Origin: an uncultured Marinosulfonomonas sp.
GTDB lineage: Bacteria > Pseudomonadota > Alphaproteobacteria > Rhodobacterales > Rhodobacteraceae
Reading direction: 5' to 3'
NCBI GenBank assembly: GCA_947311455.1
Contig: CAMZKY010000256.1
Span: forward strand, 1-5,144
DNA: 5,144 nucleotides
In this document: one piece after another, positions 1 through 5,144 of the stretch
Numbering within the stretch: position 1 is the stretch's first letter
How the letters are laid out: every line of letters begins with the position of its first letter
Program-made: the position numbers and the translations under genes
Notes under the pieces: model-generated
What the model saw: only the letters and a program-made list of their open reading frames with translations
What the model was told of the DNA's origin: nothing
The model's database searches: none

Positions 1-1
1 G

Positions 2-772
2 GCACAGGCCGCAGAGCTTAAACTGGCGGTCACAACCTCGTTTTACAATTCCGGCCTGTCCGAAATTTTGCTCCCGCAGGTCAAAACCGATATTGGTCTG
101 GATGTGCAACTGATTGTGGTCGGCACGGGTCAGGCCTTGCGACTGGGGCAAGCCGGGGATGTAGATGCGATACTGGTGCATTCGCGCAAAGCAGAAGATA
201 CATTCTTGGCCGCGGGGTTTGGCACCCATCGGCGCGAAATTATGTATAATGATTTTGTCTTGGTTGGGCCGTCGGATGATCCTGCCCGAATTGCCGGGTC
301 GGCCAATGTGGTTACCGCCCTGACCCGCATCAAAATCGCGCAGGCCCCGTTTATCAGCCGCGGCGATGATAGCGGCACTCACAAGAAAGAACGAGCGCTG
401 TGGGACTTGGCGGGTATTTCGGAAAGCGATTTGAACAGCTCTTGGTATAAGGCGGCAGGGGCGGGCATGGGCGCAACCCTGAATGTGGCCAGCGGAATAA
501 ATGCCTATGTGCTGACAGATCGGGCAAGCTGGCTGAATTTTGGCAACAAAGGTGATCTGGCGCTGCTTTATGCAGGCGATCCGCTTTTGTTTAATCAATA
601 TGCGTTTATTCCCGTCAATCCAAAGCGGCACCCCCATGTGAAATATGAGTTGGCAATGGCGCTGGAAAACTGGCTAACAGGGCCAAAATCGGAAGAGTTG
701 ATTTCAAATTATACAATTAACGGCGAAACATTGTTTACCTTTAACGCGGGCGCAAAGAAACCCGAAATGTAA
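2..772 (+). CDS. tupA: TupA-like tungstate ABC transporter substrate-binding protein (5' partial)
   Basis: This is a periplasmic oxyanion-binding protein that would deliver tungstate (possibly molybdate) to a TupB/TupC ABC importer. The frame is open from base 2, so the start codon and signal peptide lie left of the window. The visible 256 residues begin AQAAELKLAV, which looks like the end of a signal peptide (Ala-x-Ala cleavage) running into the mature protein. Counting from there, family hallmarks are TTSFYNSG (11-18), VGTGQAL (40-46), GDVDAILVH (52-60), MYNDFVLVG (81-89), SRGDDSGTH (119-127), GAGMGATLN (153-161) and AYVLTDR (168-174). The usual TTTS of the family is TTSF here. The TTG at 68 is an internal Leu codon, not a start. 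No permease or ATPase gene follows, so tupB and tupC must be upstream or elsewhere. Tungstate rather than molybdate specificity is inferred from resemblance to TupA. Confidence 0.9.
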   Translation, partial: AQAAELKLAVTTSFYNSGLSEILLPQVKTDIGLDVQLIVVGTGQALRLGQAGDVDAILVHSRKAEDTFLAAGFGTHRREIMYNDFVLVGPSDDPARIAGSANVVTALTRIKIAQAPFISRGDDSGTHKKERALWDLAGISESDLNSSWYKAAGAGMGATLNVASGINAYVLTDRASWLNFGNKGDLALLYAGDPLLFNQYAFIPVNPKRHPHVKYELAMALENWLTGPKSEELISNYTINGETLFTFNAGAKKPEM

Positions 773-1255
773 CAGATTGGCCGGTTCCGGGTGCATAAGT
801 CCTGATTGAAGCGGGGCACGGAAAGGGTTGCTAAGAGATGCCATTGGGCAATTCCAAGAATTCTCGCAAAAATCCGCCTTGGTATGGCCAAAATCAGCCA
901 TATCCACGGCAGTTTATCCACCACATAAGGCACATACAACGCTGCTGGCCATGATGGCACAAAACTTGTGACGGCATACATTGTCAGTGCGAGGGGCGTC
1001 TATATCATTGAAATAACGCATTAATCCTGACATCTTGAAGCTCTATGTCGTGATGGAATATCAAGAATCTATTCAATTGTATTTGTCAAAACTCAAATGC
1101 GATTGCCCTATACCATTGTACCGTTTGAAAATGACTTGTTGCGGATTCAGAAATTTACTCACATCATCTAGCCAATGTATTTGCCCCCTACACAAAGTGT
1201 TGCGTCTGTCCTATAAGGGCTGTGGATAACTCACAACAAAGTCAATGGAGACGCC
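773..1255. other. long intergenic region without a credible gene
   Basis: About 480 bases separate tupA from nrdR. The longest frames lack a ribosome binding site and resemble no family I recognise. I see no T-tailed hairpin after tupA and no convincing -35/-10 pair for nrdR. The right half is visibly more AT-rich than the flanking genes. It contains DnaA-box-like 9-mers (900-908, 914-922, 1221-1229) and two GANTC sites (1065-1069, 1144-1148), the CcrM methylation target in many alphaproteobacteria. The nrdR promoter presumably lies in the right half. Confidence 0.6.
1221..1229 (-). promoter_or_regulatory. perfect DnaA-box 9-mer upstream of nrdR
   Basis: TGTGGATAA is the exact reverse complement of the DnaA box consensus TTATCCACA. 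It ends 26 bases before the nrdR start codon. A looser match, TTATCCACC, lies at 914-922, and the weaker ATATCCACG lies at 900-908. DnaA is known to regulate ribonucleotide reductase genes in E. coli, so a DnaA site at the gene for the RNR repressor is plausible. Binding here is inference, and a single 9-mer can arise by chance. Confidence 0.4.
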
Positions 1256-1723
1256 ATGCGCTGCCCATATTGTGGAAATATTGATACTCAAGTTAAAGAT
1301 TCTCGGCCCGCCGAAGATCATGTTGCCATTCGCCGCCGCCGGTATTGCCCGGCCTGTGCGGGGCGGTTTACATCTTATGAACGCGTTCAGTTGCGCGATT
1401 TGGTGGTGATCAAATCAAACGGACGCCGCGAAGATTTTGGCCGTGATAAGCTGGAGAGATCCATCCGGATTGCCCTGCAAAAACGCCCGATTGAACCGGA
1501 ACGGATGGATCAAATGATATCTGGCATTGTGCGCCGTTTGGAAAGCATGGGGGATACAGATATTAAATCCGAAGTGATCGGCGAAATCGTTATGGAATCG
1601 CTGGCGCGGATTGATACGGTGGCCTACGTGAGATTTGCGTCCGTTTACAAAAACTTCCAGGAAGCAGATGACTTTGACAAGTTTGTTAGCGAGTTGCGAC
1701 CAAAGGACCAGACCGAAGAATGA
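1256..1723 (+). CDS. nrdR: transcriptional repressor NrdR
   Basis: NrdR is a nucleotide-sensing repressor of ribonucleotide reductase operons. It binds NrdR boxes through an N-terminal zinc ribbon when its ATP-cone domain carries dATP/ATP. The 155-residue length is close to the usual roughly 150. The zinc ribbon ligands are Cys3, Cys6, Cys31 and Cys34 (CPYC and CPAC), with the basic run RRRR at 26-29 that contacts DNA. The ATP-cone spans about residues 49-139, starting at VVIKSNGRREDFGRDKL and ending in the diagnostic VAYVRFASVYKNF (122-134). The start is fixed by MRCPYCG, which begins the family, and by GGAG at 1247-1250, five bases upstream. The last 16 or so residues are an acidic tail (RPKDQTEE). 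It appears monocistronic: the preceding gap is about 480 bases and a terminator follows. No glyA or ribD, common alphaproteobacterial neighbours, is visible. Confidence 0.98.
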   Translation: MRCPYCGNIDTQVKDSRPAEDHVAIRRRRYCPACAGRFTSYERVQLRDLVVIKSNGRREDFGRDKLERSIRIALQKRPIEPERMDQMISGIVRRLESMGDTDIKSEVIGEIVMESLARIDTVAYVRFASVYKNFQEADDFDKFVSELRPKDQTEE

Positions 1724-1745
1724 GACTGGCAAAAATTTAACCAAA

Positions 1746-1770
1746 GGCTCCGTTTTCGGGGCCTTTTTTT
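1746..1770 (+). terminator. intrinsic terminator of nrdR
   Basis: A seven-base-pair GC-rich stem (GGCTCCG at 1746-1752 pairing with CGGGGCC at 1757-1763, one G-U pair) closes a TTTT loop. Seven T residues (1764-1770) follow directly. It sits 22 bases after the nrdR stop codon and separates nrdR from the membrane protein gene. Confidence 0.88.
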
Positions 1771-1786
1771 ATGCCAGTTTGTCGCG

Positions 1787-1816
1787 TTGATATCTTGTGG
1801 ATATGGTATAGTTATA
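1787..1816 (+). promoter_or_regulatory. possible sigma-70-type promoter for the small membrane protein
   Basis: TTGATA (1787-1792) matches the -35 hexamer well. It is followed, at 18-base spacing, by the weak -10 candidate GTTATA (1811-1816) in an AT-rich stretch that also reads TATAGT and TATAAG in other registers. It lies between the nrdR terminator and the next start codon, where a promoter is needed. The exact -10 cannot be fixed by eye. A DnaA-box-like 9-mer (TGTGGATAT, 1796-1804) falls in the spacer. Confidence 0.35.
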
Positions 1817-1843
1817 AGTCGATAACAAAAACTAGGAAAAATT

Positions 1844-2230
1844 ATGTCCAATATAGTATCAAAGGGGATGAAAGCCATTGCTGCGTTTGCTTTTGTTTTC
1901 GGAATTGTCAGTATTGTCAAAGGCGGCAGCGTGGTTTTTGGCCCGCAATCCGCGCGCGACGCGGTTGGTGCATTTGTGCCATTTGTGGTGAAATTTAATA
2001 TGGTCGCTGGCGTGTTTTACGCATTGGCGGCCATTGGGATTTGGCAGGGCAAAGCCTATGCTACAAAAATTGCGAAATGGTTGGTGATCTCGACAGGCGT
2101 TGTGGCCGCTGCGTTTGCTGTTCATGTGTTTTTGGGCGGGGCGTATTCGATGCAAACAGTTGGTGCGCTGCCGCTGCGGATCGGGTTTTGGATGATTGTG
2201 TGCTTTATGCTGCGGCGCGCCGCACGCTAG
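1844..2230 (+). CDS. small four-helix membrane protein of unknown function
   Basis: I do not recognise the family. The 128-residue product is strongly hydrophobic. Predicted membrane segments are at about 10-32, 43-67, 77-98 and 105-123, joined by short loops, with a basic C-terminus (LRRAAR) that suggests a cytoplasmic tail. No catalytic motif, cysteine pair or signal-peptide cleavage site is obvious. The start is supported by AGGA at 1834-1837, six bases before ATG. A terminator precedes the gene and a possible promoter lies upstream, so it is probably transcribed alone. It is convergent with kpsC, 185 bases away. Codon use and base composition look like those of its neighbours. An integral inner-membrane location is inferred from the hydrophobic pattern; nothing ties it to capsule export or to NrdR. 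Confidence 0.75.
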   Translation: MSNIVSKGMKAIAAFAFVFGIVSIVKGGSVVFGPQSARDAVGAFVPFVVKFNMVAGVFYALAAIGIWQGKAYATKIAKWLVISTGVVAAAFAVHVFLGGAYSMQTVGALPLRIGFWMIVCFMLRRAAR

Positions 2231-2293
2231 CCAATTTGCCAGCACCGCCATTTTACGGCTCTTGACTGACTTTTTGTGGGTGAAATGAAATGT

Positions 2294-2335
2294 GTTAACA
2301 ACAACCGTTAAACTGGTTTAATGGATGTTGTTAAC
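2294..2335. repeat. 42-nt near-perfect AT-rich palindrome between convergent genes
   Basis: Two 20-base arms (2294-2313 and 2316-2335) are inverted copies with only two mismatches, separated by TG. Both outer ends are GTTAAC. Transcribed from either side it would form a long hairpin, so it may stop convergent transcription from the membrane protein gene and kpsC. However, it is AT-rich and has no T-run directly after the stem on either strand, so it is not a textbook intrinsic terminator. A symmetric protein-binding site is the alternative. Confidence 0.7.
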
Positions 2336-2415
2336 TGTTTGGAACGATCAAAACATCCAGATAAAATTATACGGGCGGGGATGTATGCAGGGGCTTTAAA
2401 CCGCATTTCGGAAAA

Positions 2416-4458
2416 TCAGCGCCACAAATAGGCGTAACTTGCGAACACGCCTTGTAGTTTTGCCAATGCTCGTGTGGCTGGGCGCGCGTTTGGCAAAGGG
2501 GATTGCAAGCGTTCAACCACCACTTCTGGTGGGCAAGGTGATTTGGTGATTGGATCAAAGTAGCGTGGATATTCGATCAATGTGGCATGTCCCAATCCCA
2601 GTAAAGATGGCCGCGCAGTTCTGCGCGACGGGGCGTGAACCAGATCAGTTGTTAACCCCCATCCGCCATAAAACGGCATGCCAAGGCAGGTTACGGATTT
2701 TCCACGGATCAACGCTTCAAACCCCAATAGCGAGGTGAGTGTCCAGACGGCATCTATTTCGTTAATCAGGGCAACAGGATCAGTTTTGTCGAGAATCAAA
2801 TCGGCATATAATTCGGCGTTGTTTCGCGAAATTATACCCTGCCGCAATCCGGCTTCTACATCTGGATGCGGTTTAAACAAGATCACCGCATCAGGATTTT
2901 CAGCACGGGTGCGTTTTAACAGATCAAGATTGGTGCAAATGTTCGAGCAGCCTTTCTGGATTGAGGCGTCATCTTCTACCTGACCAGGCACCAAAATGCG
3001 ATAACCTTTTGGCAGATCGGGAAGGGTAGGGGTGCCGATATTGTATTTGCTAAGCTTGCCACGAATAACCGCGTTTAGCAGTCTTTCGGCGCGATTAATC
3101 GCGTGTTGCGGTAAATTGGGCGCAGCATTGATCAGCTGCTCCAAACGGCTAGGGCGGCTGGGATCATAATAAATGCCCAGATCATCCGTCACCAAAGACA
3201 GCGGCGCGTTCAGCGTTGCGCCCAGCCCCCGAGAGCGTAAAAACCCGTCTTCGACCCGCAAAAGCGGCGTGTCTTTTGGCGCGCAACTTTCTTTGCTGGA
3301 CCACACCATAATTGACCGATTTTTAACACGATCATGGGCTTTCACCGGATCATTGATGAATTTTATCTTTTTGATTTGGCCGTAAAATTCCTGTAACGGC
3401 GCGCGTTTCCAAAGGCGCATTCCCAAAGCGATATAGCCGTTTTTGTCTTGTCTATAGGCACGGGTTTGGGCCTCAAGCGTGTCGATCACGGTTTCGATTT
3501 CGCACAGACAATCGCGGTAAGGATCATACCATTTCGGATACAGGATCATTGCCGCTGCGAAAAGCTGCGCGCGGGTCAGGTTTCGTTGACGGCGGGCCAA
3601 GGGCATTTCATCACTGGTTAATCCCCAGCCAGCGTAAAACGGCTGGCCAAAAATGCGCGGTTTATGTCCGGCCAAGATTGCCTCAAACCCCAGCTGTGAC
3701 GACACAGTATAAACAGCCACAGCCCCAGCCAATAAATGCCACGGCGAAATTGGTGCATCGCACAGGCTGATCCGGTCATTGGTGTCTGCTACGGAGTAAT
3801 ATCCTGCGCGCGTGCCCGCGTTGGTTTCAGGGTGGGTTTTGATCAGGATTCTTGCGCCAGGGTTTTCCTCTTGGGCAAAAACCAGCATTTCTTGAAACCG
3901 CGCACGATCAGCGTTTGAACTGGTGACGGAGGCATCTTTTTCGGTTTGATCGATCACCAAAACATAGCCGGCGGGGGGGGCAGGGAGATCGGGATCAAAG
4001 CTGTTATATTTTGATAAATGCAAATTTTTCAAGCGATCCATCGCTGTTCGGGCGCGGTTTAATAATGCCGTGTCATCAAGGGGGTGTTTGGCCAGTAGGG
4101 TTTCAAGATCCGTGACGGTGGCGGGATCAAAATGCACGCCGCCTGTATCCAGAAACAAGCCAAGCGGCGGCTCGCCATTGCTGCGGCCCGGGTGGACAGA
4201 ACGCAAAAACGCATCTTCGACACGCAGGATCGGTGCATTGGTGCGGGCTGAAATGGCCTCGCCGCGCGGCGATGTCGGGCTTTTTCCCCAAACACCAATC
4301 ATGTCTGATTTTCCGGGTTTGCCGATCTTGATATCGTAGCCGGACAAGTGCAGGATGCGGCGCAATCGGGATTGGGTTAAAAACCCGCCATTGTAAATAT
4401 AAAGCCGCCGCCGGGTTTCCTCGGCAGCGGCTTTATCTGTATTATAAACGTTGGGCAT
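2416..4458 (-). CDS. kpsC: KpsC-type capsule beta-Kdo transferase, two-module
   Basis: KpsC is a cytoplasmic, membrane-associated glycosyltransferase that extends the beta-linked poly-Kdo linker on (lyso)phosphatidylglycerol, on which group 2-type capsules are built. The 680-residue length matches the family (about 675). Two related modules are plain. RVEDAFLRS (79-87) recurs as RVEDGFLRS (401-409), LSKYN (148-152) as LSKYN (469-473), and QTEKDAS (171-177) as QVEDDAS (493-499). KTHPE (207-211) recurs as KPHPD (529-533), and LGFEAILAG...PFYAGWGLT (256-281) as LGFEALIRG...PFYGGWGLT (578-603). In studied KpsC proteins the N-module is GT99 and the C-module GT107, with alternating linkage specificity. 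Both modules keep the shared motifs, so both are probably active. ATG at 4458 follows the export gene stop by seven bases and has AAGG upstream, overlapping that stop, so translation is probably coupled. Codons 160-162 contain a C8 run (plus-strand G at 3973-3980). Confidence 0.95.
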   Translation of the reverse strand: MPNVYNTDKAAAEETRRRLYIYNGGFLTQSRLRRILHLSGYDIKIGKPGKSDMIGVWGKSPTSPRGEAISARTNAPILRVEDAFLRSVHPGRSNGEPPLGLFLDTGGVHFDPATVTDLETLLAKHPLDDTALLNRARTAMDRLKNLHLSKYNSFDPDLPAPPAGYVLVIDQTEKDASVTSSNADRARFQEMLVFAQEENPGARILIKTHPETNAGTRAGYYSVADTNDRISLCDAPISPWHLLAGAVAVYTVSSQLGFEAILAGHKPRIFGQPFYAGWGLTSDEMPLARRQRNLTRAQLFAAAMILYPKWYDPYRDCLCEIETVIDTLEAQTRAYRQDKNGYIALGMRLWKRAPLQEFYGQIKKIKFINDPVKAHDRVKNRSIMVWSSKESCAPKDTPLLRVEDGFLRSRGLGATLNAPLSLVTDDLGIYYDPSRPSRLEQLINAAPNLPQHAINRAERLLNAVIRGKLSKYNIGTPTLPDLPKGYRILVPGQVEDDASIQKGCSNICTNLDLLKRTRAENPDAVILFKPHPDVEAGLRQGIISRNNAELYADLILDKTDPVALINEIDAVWTLTSLLGFEALIRGKSVTCLGMPFYGGWGLTTDLVHAPSRRTARPSLLGLGHATLIEYPRYFDPITKSPCPPEVVVERLQSPLPNARPATRALAKLQGVFASYAYLWR

Positions 4459-4465
4459 CAGCGCC

Positions 4466-4947
4466 TTAGAGGCTGCCTGCCGCCGATGAAAGCGTATTTG
4501 CGGTTGCCAATGTGCCCGTGATTGCAGCCAGAGTTTTGCTCCATTGGGTGAATGGTGCTTCGGTTACGTAAACCGTATCGCCATCGCGAATAAGGAAATC
4601 ACGCGCCTCGAACATGCCCGTTGGTTCGGTTAGATCAAGCACATAAACCATGCGCTGTGTGCCGATGATATCGTCGCGGCCCAAAACGGCTTTGGCGATT
4701 TCTTCAGGCTCGTTTCTAAAGACAAACACACCGGTTGGATCAGCCGAGGTAGAGCTTAGGCCGCCCACTTGGGCAATCGCTTCGATAGCGGATAAGGTTT
4801 GCGTTTCAAACACAACGCGGTTTTGGGATCCGGTTGCCCCCAACGCGGTATAGGCGCGGGTGTCTTTTTCAACCAATATCCGATCACCACTGCGCAGCGC
4901 GATATCAACTTTGGGATGTTTATAAAGATCTTGAAACCAGATATGCC
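4466..4947 (-). CDS. Wza/KpsD-like polysaccharide export protein, C-terminal part (interrupted)
   Basis: This encodes the C-terminal 159 residues of an outer-membrane/periplasmic capsule export protein built from a polysaccharide-export domain and SLBB repeats. From the His codon at 4945, one SLBB-like unit ends at SGDRILVEKDTRAYTALGATG (about 19-39). A second runs from LSAIEAIAQVGGLSSTSADPTGVFVFR (about 51-77) to LIRDGDTVYVTEAP (about 118-131), followed by a short C-terminal tail. The TTG at 4876 is an internal Leu codon, not a start. Upstream of 4945 the frame gives only Trp and Leu, then a TAA at 4954-4952, because the sequence folds back at 4947/4948. The N-terminal export domain, and any lipoprotein signal, are therefore missing on this strand. 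The stop is seven bases before kpsC, so the two form an operon. No gene symbol is given because Wza, KpsD and BexD types cannot be told apart from the C-terminus. Confidence 0.85.
4782..4947 (-). repeat. left arm of a 166-bp inverted repeat
   Basis: This arm lies wholly inside the export-protein gene. It is the reverse complement of 4979-5144 with no gaps and two mismatches (plus-strand 4909 against 5017, and 4889 against 5037), so 164 of 166 bases agree. The match may continue past the window edge, since 5144 is the last base supplied. Confidence 0.97.
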
Positions 4948-5144
4948 AAAGTTACGGTCATTCGTGGCTCTAAACGTGGGCATATCTGGTTTCAAGATCT
5001 TTATAAACATCCCAAACTTGATATCGCGCTGCGCAGCGGTGATCGGATATTGGTTGAAAAAGACACCCGCGCCTATACCGCGTTGGGGGCAACCGGATCC
5101 CAAAACCGCGTTGTGTTTGAAACGCAAACCTTATCCGCTATCGA
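4948..5144 (+). CDS. inverted second copy of the export-protein segment (partial at both ends)
   Basis: Read from 4948 on the plus strand, 65 codons are open to the window edge. The first 11 (KVTVIRGSKRG) are new. The rest (HIWFQDLYKHP onward to LSAI) repeat the minus-strand export protein, with one change, Leu for Val, at base 5017, and one silent AGC/AGT change at 5037. KVTVIRGSKRG runs naturally into HIWFQDLYKHP as SLBB-type sequence, so spacer plus right arm preserves the native gene order. To the left of 4948 the plus strand is antisense to the gene, so no N-terminus is available here either. It is either an inverted duplicate fragment or an artefact of fold-back, and is unlikely to be a separate functional gene. 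Confidence 0.7.
4979..5144 (+). repeat. right arm of the 166-bp inverted repeat
   Basis: This is the partner of 4782-4947, separated from it by a 31-base spacer (4948-4978). The arm reaches the last base of the window, so its true right boundary is unknown. Together the arms and spacer would form a hairpin of about 360 bases. Confidence 0.97.

Noticed and set aside
709..999. Hydrophobic minus-strand frame (VPSWPAALYVPYVVDKLPWIWLILAIP...) overlapping the end of tupA
   Set aside because: It has no ribosome binding site before the ATG at 981, overlaps the tupA 3' end, lacks a recognisable family pattern and ends in low-complexity antisense sequence. It could be a remnant, but I cannot support it as a gene.
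1083..1114. TTGTCA and TATACC as an nrdR promoter
   Set aside because: The spacer is 20 bases, too long for a normal sigma-70 promoter, and the leader would be about 140 bases; no better pair was found by eye.
1190..1200. ACACAAAGTGT palindrome as an NrdR box
   Set aside because: NrdR boxes are about 16 bases, with ACAC and GTGT separated by eight AT-rich bases. Here the gap is three and no paired second box is seen.
1035..1229. Plus-strand frame of 64 codons rich in Cys before nrdR
   Set aside because: It starts at TTG without a Shine-Dalgarno, has a random-looking composition and runs through the likely nrdR promoter and the DnaA box.
2678..2983. Plus-strand frames inside kpsC (also 3173-3385, 3549-3770, 4070-4339)
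   Set aside because: They are antisense shadows of a full-length, well-matched kpsC, with no start signals or family resemblance.
4756..5127. Minus-strand frame of 123 codons spanning both repeat arms
   Set aside because: It is antisense to the export gene in one arm and out of frame in the other, and exists only because of the palindrome.

Overview
The window looks like a low-to-moderate GC alphaproteobacterium, most probably a marine Rhodobacteraceae (Roseobacter-group) genome. This is judged from protein style (NrdR, a TupA-type binding protein, a two-module KpsC and an SLBB-type export protein), not from a database search. Because a long near-perfect inverted repeat runs off the right edge, the window may lie at a contig end.

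Layout. Positions 2-772 (+) hold the mature part of a TupA-like tungstate-binding protein whose signal peptide lies off the left edge. Positions 773-1255 are an AT-rich stretch of about 480 bases with no credible gene. It contains DnaA-box-like 9-mers, one of them a perfect match just upstream of nrdR. Positions 1256-1723 (+) encode the ribonucleotide reductase repressor NrdR, followed by a clear intrinsic terminator. Positions 1844-2230 (+) encode an unrecognised small protein with four predicted membrane segments. It is convergent with the capsule genes, and the gap between them holds a 42-nt AT-rich near-palindrome. Positions 4458-2416 (-) encode a full-length two-module KpsC-type beta-Kdo transferase with a run of eight C in its coding strand. 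Seven bases upstream of it, on the same strand, is the 3' part of a Wza/KpsD-like capsule export gene (4947-4466).

Junction. At 4947/4948 the export gene stops being readable on the minus strand and the sequence folds back. Positions 4979-5144 are the reverse complement of 4947-4782 with only two mismatches, and the 31-base spacer encodes more of the same protein on the plus strand. No full-length export gene can be read through this point on either strand.

How the genes work together. KpsC and the export protein form a capsule operon: KpsC builds the poly-Kdo linker on the lipid terminus, and the export protein is the outer-membrane/periplasmic channel component. tupA and nrdR are separate housekeeping functions. 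I found no clear new biological system. The strongest anomaly is the fold-back inverted repeat, for which an assembly or amplification artefact is the leading explanation. The C8 tract in kpsC and the 42-nt palindrome are the most interesting possibly biological signals.
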